From: Rotaria macrura
Taxonomy: Eukaryota > Rotifera > Eurotatoria > Philodinida > Philodinidae
Length of the DNA: 64,000 nucleotides
NCBI GenBank assembly: GCA_900239685.1
Contig: OENT01000081.1
Coordinates: 62,001-126,000, forward strand
Direction of reading: 5' to 3'
Both the position numbers and the translations under genes were made by a program. The notes below the pieces were generated by a model, which did no database searches, was not told the origin of the DNA, and saw only the letters and a list, made by a program, of their open reading frames with translations. Shown here one piece after another: positions 26,401 through 36,500 of this stretch; positions within the stretch are counted from its first letter, which is position 1, and the number at the start of each line of letters is the position of its first letter.

Positions 26401-27728
26401 TGTTATTAAAGCCATCAAAGGTTTAGTTGTTATGAATGTTGAATTAGAAGCTTTGACAAATAGTTTAATGATTGGCAAACAACCAGAAATGTGGACTAAA
26501 CAATCTTATCCATCATTAAAAAGTTTAGGTTCATATTATAATGATCTATTAGAACGTATTAAATTTCTTCGAGTAAATAATTCTATTTAAAAATAATAAC
26601 GAACTATTCAATAACTTGATCTTCTATTTAGACATGGTATGATGTAGGAAAACCTCCTGTTTATTGGATTTCAGGTTTCTATTTCACACAAGCATTTTTA
26701 ACTGGTGTTAAACAAAATTTTGCAAGAAAATATACAATACCTATTGATTTATTAACATTTGAATTTCAGGTATGAATTCATGTAATTATCAAGAGGATCA
26801 TCGGACAATAGATGAGCTTTGATAATAGTAAAGAATTACTTGTTGTATTCATTGATTATCCGTTCTCATCAATTTTCTTAGTTTGACAGTAGTTTTAAAT
26901 AAGAGTAAGTATAAAAAACTATCGTCTAGTCAAGCAAATTCTATCATAATCCTCACTACAGATGAGTGTCAAGATTATCGTTCGTAAAAAATAGCGGCAA
27001 AACTACTCTGATTCCGAATATGTTATCGTGGATAAAAATTATCTCGTATCATAGAGAGAATTATTCAATTTCGAATGGAGAATTCTATTGTTAGTTGCAA
27101 CTTAAAGTTCGATAAAATGAATTTAATAAGTTCGGAGTTGAGAAAATGCAGTTCTCAGAGGCTATTTTAAAATGATTCAGTGGCGATTCAAACGAAAATA
27201 GTATCTTAATTCAATTTTGATTGATAAAAAAACATAAAACATAAGTATTCTATCTTAATTACATTCTTTTGTATTGGTGATCAATATGAATTGGAAACTT
27301 ATTTTTCCAGGTTTTGAAAGTCTTTAAAAGTGATATATCTCCAAAGGATGGTGCATATATTAGTGGCCTGTTTCTTGATGGTGCCCGATGGAATATGGAC
27401 ACGTAAAATAAATTTAATTCATTGTGTAATATTCTTTGTACTTTCATGTTTGTTTCTATTTTCATTTAGTTGTATACTTGATGAACAATTTCCTAAATTA
27501 CTTTATGATCCAATACCAATCATATGGGTTAAACCAGTTAAAACGAATGAATTGATTAGTGAAGGAACCTATGAATGTCCAGTATATAAAACAAGTGAAC
27601 GTCGTGGTGTTCTTTCAACAACAGGTCATTCAACGAACTTTGTCATGGCTGTTTACTTGCCAACGAATCAAGAGTCACAACATTGGATAAAACGTGGCGT
27701 TGCATTACTTTGTCAGCTTGATGATTAA
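2424..27728 (+). CDS. DNAH7: Axonemal inner-arm dynein heavy chain, DNAH7-like
   Basis: This is the motor subunit of a single-headed inner-arm dynein that hydrolyses ATP to slide axonemal microtubules. Many exons run from ATG 2424 ([13 protein letters not shown]) to TAA at 27726-27728 (ending VALLCQLDD). I estimate roughly 4,000 residues, normal for DNAH7/3/12. In order: a divergent tail; the linker, with [19 protein letters not shown] near 8850; AAA1 with P-loop GPAGTGK (9770-9790, split from the following Thr by an intron) and CFDEFNRID; AAA2 with GEPFAGKS (11258-11281); AAA3 with GSTGTGKS (14702-14725); AAA4 with the Lys-to-Arg P-loop GVGGSGRQ (17230-17253); stalk coiled coils and microtubule-binding tip (about 18280-19670); AAA5, AAA6 and a C-terminal domain with [18 protein letters not shown]. 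Every exon junction I checked keeps frame. Unusual points are a pair of mutually exclusive exons, one AT-AC intron and a 2.2-kb intron full of repeats. DNAH7 is preferred over DNAH3 and DNAH12 on overall resemblance recalled from memory. Confidence 0.96.
3162..3965 (+). other. Short N-terminal introns and exons of the dynein gene
   Basis: This part shows the small-exon style of the dynein tail. Exon 3221-3302 encodes a segment with [15 protein letters not shown], and the following exon (starting about 3371) encodes [20 protein letters not shown] roughly 450-bp AT-rich intron then runs to about 3979, before the exon starting with [18 protein letters not shown]. The intron itself holds only pyrimidine runs. 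Confidence 0.6.
5317..5925 (+). other. 609-bp dynein intron, no gene content
   Basis: This GT-AG intron separates the exon ending GPIFDSNDE from the exon beginning [13 protein letters not shown]. Open frames inside it on either strand have no recognisable similarity and no codon bias. No repeat is visible. Confidence 0.7.
6621..6778 (+). other. DNAH7: Dynein alternative exon X (mutually exclusive)
   Basis: This 158-nt exon enters in phase 1 (completing a Gly codon, G|GA) and leaves in phase 0. It encodes about 52 residues with a very acidic stretch ([19 protein letters not shown]) ending ILDQLDTFK, which joins to [13 protein letters not shown] in the next exon at 7159. The acceptor is GAGTTTAG and the donor is GTTGGC. 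It lies where the tail meets the linker (DHC_N2) region. The following exon Y has the same entry and exit phases and a related end. Confidence 0.75.
6933..7048 (+). other. DNAH7: Dynein alternative exon Y (mutually exclusive)
   Basis: This 116-nt exon enters in phase 1 (G|GT, Gly) and leaves in phase 0. It encodes about 38 residues, including [17 protein letters not shown], and joins the same EHLPVIS exon. If exon X were spliced directly to Y the frame would shift and hit TAG inside Y, so only one of the two can be used in a functional mRNA. Confidence 0.75.
11489..12490. mobile_element. Possible non-autonomous DNA element with weak inverted ends
   Basis: The left edge (GGTGGCGGAACATTTCTAAC and the following CTTAGGGGAGGCGACTCAA) resembles the reverse complement of the right edge near 12450-12488 (GCGACGGAGCCCTTAG, then GTTTAGGTGAGACTCAA). 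Similarity is imperfect by eye, with a few indels. No transposase is visible inside. It may be an old MITE-like insertion, or partial similarity by chance. Confidence 0.35.
12809..13118. repeat. Long imperfect inverted repeat (palindrome)
   Basis: The left arm at about 12809-12894 and right arm at about 13031-13118 are reverse complements over most of their length, including GAAAGAGCATG against CATGCTCTTTC and GGCAGTACA against TGCACTGCC. The spacer is about 135 bp. The intron transcript could fold here into a long hairpin. Confidence 0.75.
13268..13470 (+). repeat. Imperfect direct repeat, period about 128 bp
   Basis: Two diverged copies start with GGTAAAAACCTGTAT (about 13267) and AGTAAAAACCTATAC (about 13395). 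Both contain TTTATCTCAATTTC near their ends. They lie inside the TTAA-bounded block. Confidence 0.6.
14826..15652 (+). other. About 827-bp dynein intron
   Basis: This intron separates the exon ending [13 protein letters not shown] from the exon beginning [18 protein letters not shown]. It holds AT-rich sequence with some short palindromes (for example CATATGAG and CTCATATG) and no coding signal. Confidence 0.65.
19673..20725 (+). other. 1,053-bp dynein intron
   Basis: The intron splits a His codon (CA|T) between the stalk exon ending TSAFRDEAI and the exon beginning [16 protein letters not shown] see no gene, only a small CGGTCA/TGACCG hairpin near 20351-20366. Confidence 0.7.
21901..22616 (+). 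other. About 716-bp dynein intron
   Basis: This intron splits a Met codon between the exons ending NDLPNIDP and starting [16 protein letters not shown] see no gene or clear repeat inside. Confidence 0.65.
24741..25649 (+). other. 909-bp dynein intron after a 33-nt exon
   Basis: This intron follows the 33-nt exon 24708-24740 ([11 protein letters not shown]) and precedes the exon ending at the AT-AC donor. It is AT-rich with no recognisable coding or repeat content. Confidence 0.7.
25694..25760 (+). other. DNAH7: AT-AC intron in the dynein gene
   Basis: The upstream exon 25650-25693 encodes [14 protein letters not shown] plus CG. The intron begins ATAAGTTTC and ends TTTTTTGTAC; the next exon begins AGTAACTGATGATTGGG. 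Joined this way the protein reads [13 protein letters not shown], exactly the dynein family motif. No GT donor keeps the frame: the first GT downstream leaves an in-frame TAA. Use of the nearby ACAG acceptor from the same donor would give a stop. The ATAAGT donor and strong pyrimidine tract point to a U2-type AT-AC intron of 67 bp. Confidence 0.8.
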
Positions 27729-27934
27729 TATACAAAATCAATATTAAACTGAATATGTTTCTTTCGTTTTTCTTTTGCATTGTTTATTCTTATATACATT
27801 TATTTTATTTTTTATTTTTCTCTCTATCTCTCTTTCTGAGGAAGAAATTGATTGTACTTTGTCACTATCATCACAGAATTAATCGACACTAACAAGAAAA
27901 AAAAAATAAGACGAAACGAAGAAAAATATTAGAA
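27729..27934. other. Convergent 3' ends of DNAH7 and MST genes
   Basis: This 206-bp spacer between the dynein stop (plus) and the MST stop (minus) holds the 3'-UTRs of both. Around 27800-27815 the minus strand reads AATAAAATAAA-like sequence, a plausible poly(A) signal for MST. No canonical AATAAA is obvious for the dynein transcript. Confidence 0.5.
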
Positions 27935-30900
27935 TTAATGATGGCTTTGAGTTTTCTTTTTTAATTTGATTGCTTCTAAAATTGGTTTTCGTTTTGATTG
28001 AAAACGATTTTGTACTTCACGCAATTCAATTTCCATGATTTCGTCAAGTAATGCTAAACGTTGTTCAATTTGTTCGACTGAAAATTGTTCAATTGTCTGT
28101 AAGAAAATACGAACAAATAAAAACAATGAAAAATATTATCCAATGTAAACTGAAATAATCAATATATATATATATATATGCATACCCTTTGAAAATCGTC
28201 GCCATTTTTATTATACATTCGTACTTCTTGAGCGATTAATTTCATAAAGTCTTCTTTACTTTTATCGACTGTTGCTCGTTGTTTTTGATTGATATTGGAA
28301 TTCGAAAATGGAGATATTAAATTAGATGATTGTTGTTTATTTGATATCTATGAAATTAAAATGAAGATCAACTCAATCATGTCTAGACATTGGAAATTGA
28401 GAAAATATTCTGTTCATACATTGCTATGTACAGATTTTCATGAATGAAATTTCAAATTCTTGAACTTATTCTCATTGAAGAAACGGTATTTTAACAACAA
28501 CGATATATATGGCAAGAATTCGAAATTTTATACCAAGACTAATTTTCGATAAGAATAGGTTTCTTTTATTTTGTTTCGATTTTCAAGCACAGTGAAACGA
28601 GAAGCGCCGTAGCTAGACACTAGATTTGATGTTTCTATTACAAGATATGAGTAAATAGGAGAAAAAAAACCGAGCAATTAACTATATCTACCTTAAGTGT
28701 ATCTTGTTGACTATCGGCATCATTTTCTGTTTCAGTTCCGTTTTCATTAATAATCATTGTATCGGACGATTCCGATGATAATTCAATCATCGTATTACAA
28801 CTACTTGATTGAAATGTATCAGTTTCTGTATCTTGTCGATTAGTATTTGTACTTATGAATGTTTTTTGTTGATGTTCAGGTACGATTGTTTCATCTTGAT
28901 TATTGTTCATTAATGTACTGTCACTGCTTATAGGACGTTCAGTTAAAACGCCATTATGAAATGTTGTTACTGTTGTTGGTGAATTCGGTGGTAATGTCGA
29001 TCGATTTCGTTCTTGAATTTCACGAACTTCATCAATCATATGTTTTAGAATACTAATATCTTTAGCATTACGAATGAATTCATGCTAATAGAAAAGAAAA
29101 ACAAAATATTCATGCCGACAAATACAATCGATTGATTAATTACGCCGAGTAATTCAGTTGCTGTTGAACGTGCATCAGGATTTTTCACTAAACATTTCGA
29201 AACGAAATCATTTAAAGCTGCTGTCCATCGTGACATATCTTTAAATGTTGGAGGTGGACGAGATGGAATCATAAAAATTGCCTAAAACAAAATCAACATT
29301 CTCTTGTATTTTTACTTCAAGACAATTCAATTAGCTAATAACTTACACGCATAGGATGAATATCACTATATGGTGGTTTGCCTTCAGCAATTTCAATAGT
29401 TGTAATACCTAAAAATATTCATGAATAATGAAAACAATTTTCAGTACAGTCTCTTGAGAAGATCAAAAGGTGAAAGTTCCATCCATTTTTCAGTTTGATT
29501 ACATTAGTAACAAACAAATTCAGTGAAATATCTCTTGTATTTCAATGTTGTTTTTCGAGGACAACGGATCACGAATGGAATGATCATTTTTAGTTTCTAG
29601 ACTTGCAACGAATTTTCTTTCTCTGTCTAGTTTTTTACTATTTTTCTATTGCTATTAAAACTATTGATTTAACTTATGTATACAGATAATAAATTCCGAA
29701 AGTACTAGTCGCGCTTACTATTTACAGGTATAATTTCATTAGTTCGTACTTTTTCATGTTAATACCATCATGACTTTTACGTATAGCTTACTCATTATCG
29801 TTCAATATGCGTAATTATGTTCCAAGGATAAAAACATAAAAAATCTTCCAAGTGTTAAGCCATTTTTATAATGATCTATGAAGATTTGCATGAACTATAC
29901 AATTCTATCTCTTAGCTGTACACTGGTGATTTTACTTTAATCATTAAAAATTAAATATTACAGAACATCTGGAACACTTTGTTCTAGAATTTTGAATTCA
30001 AGATTCTCAAAGACATAAATCTTACAACGACTAGTATAGTTCATTATGAAGGCTTCCAACCTTTTGATTTGCCTCTTATCTAAAATAGGAATAGGAAATG
30101 AGTTCATTTATACTTGCAGTGACAAAGGCAAGTTTTCCAAACTATTATACCTCCGGATTGAAGCAATTAAGTCATAATAAATTATCTTTAGTAAATGCAA
30201 TCTCTAGCATTTTAAATTTAATGTTAAAAGTTGACAAACAATTTTTCTAGTATTCCCAAAATAAAACATAGTACTAACTAGGAGATAGTCATTCAACTGT
30301 AATGAGTCTTTTTGACAGTTTTCTCATTATTTTGTTTCGAGTATTTTTCTTCTCTAGGACAAGAATGTACTACTTTCTTTTCTTATCGATGACTTTGGAA
30401 CTCAACCCAGTAATTACCGGTTTTGATGCACGCTTAAACTCCTTTTGATTTGAACAGAAACGAAATGATGCATGAAAATTTCTTTATGACTTTACACTTC
30501 GTATCTTTTTGGATTCTAAATTTGAACTATTCAACTGAATACAAAAAAAATACAATTATACCTAAACTCCATATATCTGCTAAAACACCATGTCCAATTT
30601 CTTGAATTACTTCTGGTGCCATCCTAATGAAATAGGACTTAAATGTATTCCGTATTTAGCAGATTTTTAGTAGTTCTTACCAAAACGGTGTGCCTAAATA
30701 TAGGAGAACAAAAAATGAAAAATTTCACCTCGAAAATGAACTATGTATTATTTTAATCTCATTACCAATCATCGTATTTCGTTTTGCCATTGTATCCTAT
30801 TAGAATAAAAGAGAAAGATAGAAATGAAAAGATTTTCTTGAAAATCTTCTGAAATTACGGTTAATTGTCCGGCAACACCAAAATCAGCTAATTTAGCGTG

Positions 30901-31603
30901 GCCATCGTTGGTTAAAAGAATATTTCCAGCTTTAATATCTCGATGAATTTTACTGCATAAATGTAAATATTGTAATCCTTTAAGTGTATATTTCAAAATA
31001 ACAGCTATTTCTTGTTCGTTCAACTAAAATCATCAAATATAAAAACTAATTTGATTCGTTTTATTTTTATTCTCTAGATTAAGATAATCACAGTTTTGCC
31101 TCGAAGTTTTATGATATCTGATACTGAACCAGCTCCACAATATTCCATTACAATCTTTTTAACAAGAAGAAAAATAAAAATAAAACAAAGAATTATTCAT
31201 CGATTCTAATTTCGTTTACCCATAGATCGGCATCTCTAAAATAACTTCCAAAATATTTCACTATATATGGTGAATCACATTGTTTCATAATGGAAATTTC
31301 TTTGACAATTTCTTGTAAATCACTTTCGACTGGTACTAGAAATACAATTATTCATTGAATATAAATTCAAACTACGATTATGATCTACTTTGTTTTATTG
31401 CTAAAAAATGACCGGTTTCTCGATGTTTCGCTTTGAATACATTTCCATATGATCTAAATAATTAAGATAACAACATAATTAATAGATGGATGATGTTCAT
31501 TATTAATAGATTACCCTTTTCCTATTTTGCATACTATTTCTAAAACATTTTCCATATTTTGTGCAAGATTTTCATCGGTCAAACGGTCAAATGTTGTCGT
31601 CAT
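27935..31603 (-). CDS. STK3/4 (hippo): Hippo/MST1/2-type Ser/Thr kinase (STK3/4)
   Basis: Thirteen exons on the minus strand give 506 residues: 31515-31603, 31389-31453, 31220-31335, 31092-31154, 30859-31023, 30766-30796, 30681-30693, 30562-30623, 29347-29408, 29144-29281, 28692-29084, 28186-28347 and 27935-28096. The kinase domain has the Gly-rich loop GKGSYGNV (28-35), catalytic Lys50, HRDIKAGN (138-145), DFG (158-160), activation segment KRNTMIGTPFWMAPE and the helix [15 protein letters not shown] low-complexity linker carries Thr-Met sites (NTM, SDTM) like the MST linker sites that bind MOB1 or STRIPAK when phosphorylated. The last exons encode a SARAH domain ([20 protein letters not shown]), used for dimerisation and Salvador binding. 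Human MST1/2 are about 490 residues, so this is full length. It starts the Hippo cascade by phosphorylating LATS and MOB. Its ATG lies 45 bp after the UQCC1 stop. Confidence 0.96.
29409..30561 (-). other. 1,153-bp MST intron
   Basis: The largest intron of the MST gene lies between the exon ending ADIWSLG and the exon beginning [15 protein letters not shown]. It is AT-rich and I see no coding sequence or repeat arms. Confidence 0.7.
30681..30693 (-). other. STK3/4 (hippo): 13-nt microexon in the MST activation segment
   Basis: The minus-strand sequence GCACACCGTTTTG sits between a TTTAG acceptor and a GTAAGAA donor. With the last base of the upstream exon and the first base of the next it encodes GTPFW of the activation segment. 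Skipping it would shift frame and destroy the kinase. Confidence 0.85.
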
Positions 31604-31648
31604 ATTAAATCGATTTATCTAAAAAGACAAATACTATTTCGTACTCGA
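31604..31648 (-). promoter_or_regulatory. 45-bp UQCC1-MST intercistronic gap with splice acceptor
   Basis: Read on the minus strand, the gap contains TATTTGTCTTTTTAG followed by 18 bases and then the MST ATG. This is a good 3' splice acceptor with no matching donor in the gap. There is too little room for a normal promoter plus a terminator, so the site may accept a spliced leader or a 5'-UTR exon. Confidence 0.5.
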
Positions 31649-33281
31649 TTAATTTTTTATAAATCCTCTTGTTTTATTTTTAAAATCAAGATAATGTTGA
31701 TTGACAAATTTCGTATCAACAACGTCACCATCCAATGGTAAAAAGTAAATATAACCATTTTTTATAAAATTCTCGTCGGGTAATTGTTCTAAATGTTGTA
31801 TATTCTTTCTCACATATGCCACCATTTTAACAAGAATTTCAAGTGATGTTGGTTGAAAATGACGAAAATGTCTCCATATAGCAGCGGCTAATACTGTATC
31901 ATCATCAACAACACCTTCGTCGAATGCTAACATGAATGCATTCATTTCCGAGCGTAATTCTTCTAATTGTTGACGACGACTTTTGCTTTGACCAGGAAGA
32001 ATTTGTTGAGCACGTAAATCAAGATCGATCCACATGGTACGAGCCAATTGGCGACGAAGAAATATACCAGTCGGACCTACACAAACAAACACATTACGGT
32101 AAGATGAATCATTCGTTTCAAGAATCGCATATGTTCAATTCGAAAATTTTGAATGTCAAGAATGACAGTTATATTTTCTATGAAAATTTTTTATTATGAT
32201 AAATTCATTTTAGTTTCTTAGTGACAATTTTATTCATTTATAAGTTTAAAGTCAATATAGTTTTCAAATGAAATCATGCAAAAAGAATTCTAATCAAATC
32301 TGATTAAAATAAATGTGAAAACTTCGGACTTATGTCCGAGAGTTATGTGTACTTCAAAAAGTGAATGAGACAAATTAGTCATTCTAGAATGTGTGCACGG
32401 ATGAAGTATCTTGGTAAACCTTTTTGGGAAACTCCAAAACTACTGATCATCTCAGACATATCTAGGCAATTTGGTTTCTAGATGCAGTTTTTGTGCATTT
32501 GAGACCTTTTTGCAGCCAATGTTTTGTTAGAAAGCTGCGATTTGGTTCAAAACTAATATCAGATTCGGAATCAGCGTTAAAAACTGAGTCACTTTACATA
32601 AGTTGTGGATAATTCTGAGAAAAAAGTTTTTTTTTGAAAAAGTCCCTGTACCCCACCTCAGGGATTGCTTGGTGAAAAATGACAATTTTTTCGATAACTC
32701 AGCCATTTCTTGCCGGATCCTTCTCATCTTCGAACTCGACCGAGATATTCATCAGACAATTCTGTGCACAAAATTTCAGCTCAATCGAATGTATTTGTAA
32801 AGAGTTATCGTGTTAACGGGCGGACACACTGACCGATTCTAGACTACTCACTTTTTGAGTACACAAAAAGAGTCTTATTTTGAATCTCACCTAATTGAAC
32901 ATATCGAACAAGTAAAAACCAGACATGTAGAAATATAATTGTTCCAAATGATGCAAAAACATCTGGCATATCAAGTTCACGTTGGATGGCATCAAAATCA
33001 ACCGACGAAGCAATCATATAGTAGGATATGGTTACGGCTTGATATAGAACTTTTTGTGGTTCACGAAGTTCTCCTTGTAGGCCAAGTTTCATTTTTATAC
33101 GTGACATTATACTTGGTACATAGAGTACTGGAAGACTATTTGATGTTTGTACAGTACTTATACCTGTACCCACAGGTAGAGCAGTTGTCTTCGCCGATGA
33201 CTGTGTCGATAGAAAGCGTTGTAAAATAACTTGACTACAACGAACATAGTTTAGTTGATTGTAAAAAGCAAATCTTAACAT
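31649..33281 (-). CDS. UQCC1: UQCC1 / CBP3-type ubiquinol-cytochrome c chaperone
   Basis: Two exons, 32891-33281 and 31649-32076, give 272 residues (human about 299). The N-terminus MLRFAFYNQLNYVRCSQVIL is basic and amphipathic with few acidic residues, a typical mitochondrial presequence. The body shows the family motifs LDMPDVFASFGTIIFLHVWF (about residues 100-120) and FDEGVVDDDTVLAAAIWRHF in the second exon, followed by a conserved VAYVRKNIQHLEQL helix. UQCC1/Cbp3 acts in the mitochondrial matrix with UQCC2/Cbp6 on newly made cytochrome b for complex III assembly. The two exons join through a split Gly codon (G|GT) across an 814-bp intron. An acceptor-like TTTTTCTAG abuts the start ATG directly. 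The gene lies between HOOK and MST on the same strand. Confidence 0.9.
32300..32860. repeat. Probable interspersed repeat inside the UQCC1 intron
   Basis: The 814-bp intron contains a block with visibly higher GC and a different texture from its surroundings. It includes CAAAATTTCAGCTCAATCGA followed soon after by GAGTTATCGTGTTAACGGGC and GGACACACTGACCG. This resembles repeat-derived sequence seen in many invertebrate genomes, by memory only. I see no coding capacity and no clear terminal repeats, so the boundaries are approximate. Confidence 0.35.
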
Positions 33282-33558
33282 CTAGAAAAATTGATCTTTT
33301 ATTATATTACTACTAATGATATACAACAAAAAGAATCTATTAATACATAGATTATATCCAATACAAACATATATACAGTTCAATATTTAATATCTGTAAA
33401 CAATATCAATGGCGAAAAAGAAAAATGAGAAAAATTCACTGTTTGCATTATGAGAAAGACTACAATTAGAAATTGCTATTACAGAATGTATTGCTTTTTT
33501 TCATCAGTTGGCCAGATTTATTTGCTAGTTTCGTATGCTGTTGATAGGTAGGTGTTGA
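33282..33558 (-). promoter_or_regulatory. HOOK-UQCC1 intercistronic region
   Basis: This 277-bp gap separates the HOOK stop from the UQCC1 start on the minus strand. It contains AATAAA-like signals (near 33508 and 33298, minus strand) and ends with TTTTTCTAG immediately before the UQCC1 ATG. That order, poly(A) signal then acceptor, is what a trans-spliced operon would show, but a separate promoter is not excluded. Confidence 0.4.
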
Positions 33559-36500
33559 TTATTTTTCATTAGATTTTAATCGTTCTCCGAATTCATATCT
33601 TTGACATTTGCTAGCCTAAAAATAAACTATATCGTCTATTGTTCTATGAATAGTCTAACATACCAATGAACACCATGCACCGATAAATAATTTTTCTTGT
33701 TGTTCCTTTGAACTTTTGAGTTTTTCATGTGCTTTCTAACAAATAGAATTAGTCTTTTTCTAAATTGAATTGTGTAGCAACAGAAATGCTTACTTCCAGA
33801 TCTTTTAATGATCGATCTTTCTCATGAAGTTTTCTACGTAACAATTCAAGTTCTTGATTGTTGACTGTATGAGAATGTCGATAATCCATGTGACATAGAA
33901 CGAGTTTAGCCTTTTCTAAATATTGCATATAACGTAGTTCGATTGCATGTGTTTCAGATTTTTGCGCTAATAGAAGCACATCTTTTTCTTTTAATTGTTG
34001 TTCTAAATATAGTTTTATTTGTATAGGTTAGAAAAAAAAACAATGTCAATAATATTAACCCGCATCATTCAATCGTTTTTGTAAGTCATCAAGTTGTTTC
34101 TTTTCTCGTATTGATTTATTATTTTCATGACTTGCTATTGATTGATTACTTGGTTGTTCACGATTAGTGACTAGAACTCTATTGTCGAATGGTAATATTG
34201 TGCTATTGAGTGAAGTTTCTAATTCAAGAAATTTTTGTTTTGACATCCTACGACAAGAATTTGATGAAAAATGATCTGAATAAAAAAGTAACAAAGAACT
34301 ATTACCAAAGTTCAGTTTGCAATTGATTATTTTGATTTTTGAGTTGTTCATAGTTTGCTTGAAGATTCTCTATATCTTCGTTGCTTCCATGTTTAGTTTG
34401 CAAACTTCTCGACACTTTTTTTTCGTTTTGTAATTGAATACAATAGTCGCTAAAAGATTCAGAAAATCCTTCATCTATGATTATCACTCGTATAGAAAAT
34501 GTTGTAGTAGTTATATTGTTTAATTAATTATTACACATAACCGTTACAAAACTATCCTTAGGACTCAATCTAACGAGTGTTGTGAAATTTTCTAGACACG
34601 TATCGAATTCTGTCGTACTTGAGCGGAGAGCAATAGACACAACTAATTTTATCTTTAGCAGATAGACCTTGGCTTCTACTGTAAGATGATACGTTTCTGA
34701 GACTGCTGTTTTTATACCAGTAGCAAAATCAATTCAGTTTTTCAAAACATTCTGAAAATTTTTACGTTTTTGCTTTTAATTTCGTTAAACAAATGCTTAA
34801 CATTTTGTCTTAGATGGAAAATGTTCAACTGTTCTGTATACATTAAGTACAAAATGATATGGGTTTGTGACACAACATAAGAATCATGGATTTAACTTGA
34901 ATTTTGTTATGAACCATTGGCATAGAAAAGTAATTGTTGTTATTTTTCTGGAAATATGTATATCCATTGCTCAAAAATCTTATCATATTAAAAATTTCCT
35001 TCAACAGGAACTGAGAAAAGATTGACTACGACAGAGATCAAACTTTTACTGAACTTCAAGTATATGAGCAAAAAGTTCATTCAACTCAGTGTCTTGAGAA
35101 AGCTCAATAGCTTAAATTCTGAATCGTACGACTGCAAAATGCTTTGAAATATATGCAAGGGATCTTTCAGGAAACCGAATTTCGCTAAAGCAAAATCCGT
35201 TTGAATTGAAACTTTTTCTCGAAATATCGGTCGGTCAGTCAGTCATTTTAGCTCATAAATACATTCTATTGCTGGTATATGCTGTCTGTTGACTGTTAGA
35301 AACTTTGTTTAGCCTGCGTTTTATGTAATTTATGAAAATTTAAAAGGAAACATCTGTCTTTGCTACTAATCTATGAAACATATCCTTTCAGAGTAGAAGC
35401 TACATTTTATTTAACAAAATTTAGCTTTTATGGTGCTTTCAGACTAAATACAACAGAATTCAACATTTGTCGAGGAACTTTTGCAATACCCATTAGTCGA
35501 AATAGCACTTGGAAATCAAAATCTTCAACCAGCCGATAGAATTCATCGATTTGATGAGCTACAATCAATGATAACTGTATGATTGCATCATAATTATAAG
35601 AAACATACGTATCGGTCTAGTCATAGTTACATTTAGAATTACTATCATATCATGTTAAACTTGAGAATAAGTGAGAAATCTGAATTTGAACACTTTCGAG
35701 CAAATTATTCTACTTCCGATAATGTTAGAAATCTGATAGATACATTTAAATATTGTATCTATGAGAAATGAAAACTCGAACATGCACATTTAGTACACAA
35801 TATCGATAGAATATCTAATATTTTTATTTATTTACCGAATTTCAACTGGCAACGTAGAAATATTGATATCTTCAAGTGATCCAGTGACTTGATTATTTGA
35901 AAGGATTTCTTCAATGACTGTATAAAAAGTGAACAAAGAAAAAATTCAAATATTCAAAATTAATTTAATCATTACCATCGTCTTCATTAACGATTGGTAT
36001 TTGTTCACTGATTTCTTTTGATGTTTGAATTTGATTGATTAGACTCTATTTAAAGAACAATAATATAACACATGACTTTGAGGTAATCGATTGAAAATTA
36101 TTCTTACAAATTTTTCAGCATAGGAAATATGTAATTTTTCTTCGATTCTCTTTTTTTCGAATTCCATTTTATCAACCAAACACTCTAAGTCATTTATTCG
36201 TTTATATAAATCTTCATTTGTTTTCTTATTAAATTCAACTTGTTTTTGTAATAAATTGTTTTGTTTATTCATTTGTTCGATATGCCGTTTTTCATCTTGT
36301 AAACATCTATTTGTTTCTTCTAAATAATTTACCTGTTGTCGAAGATTAGACATTTCTTTTAATCGAATTGTATACGTATCAATAATTGATTCTAATTGAA
36401 TCTATAATTTAAGAGAAAACAAAAAACATACTCATATTCAAAATGAGAAGTTTTTCGAAAAACGGACCATATTTTCACATTTATGTCGAAGGATATCTAA

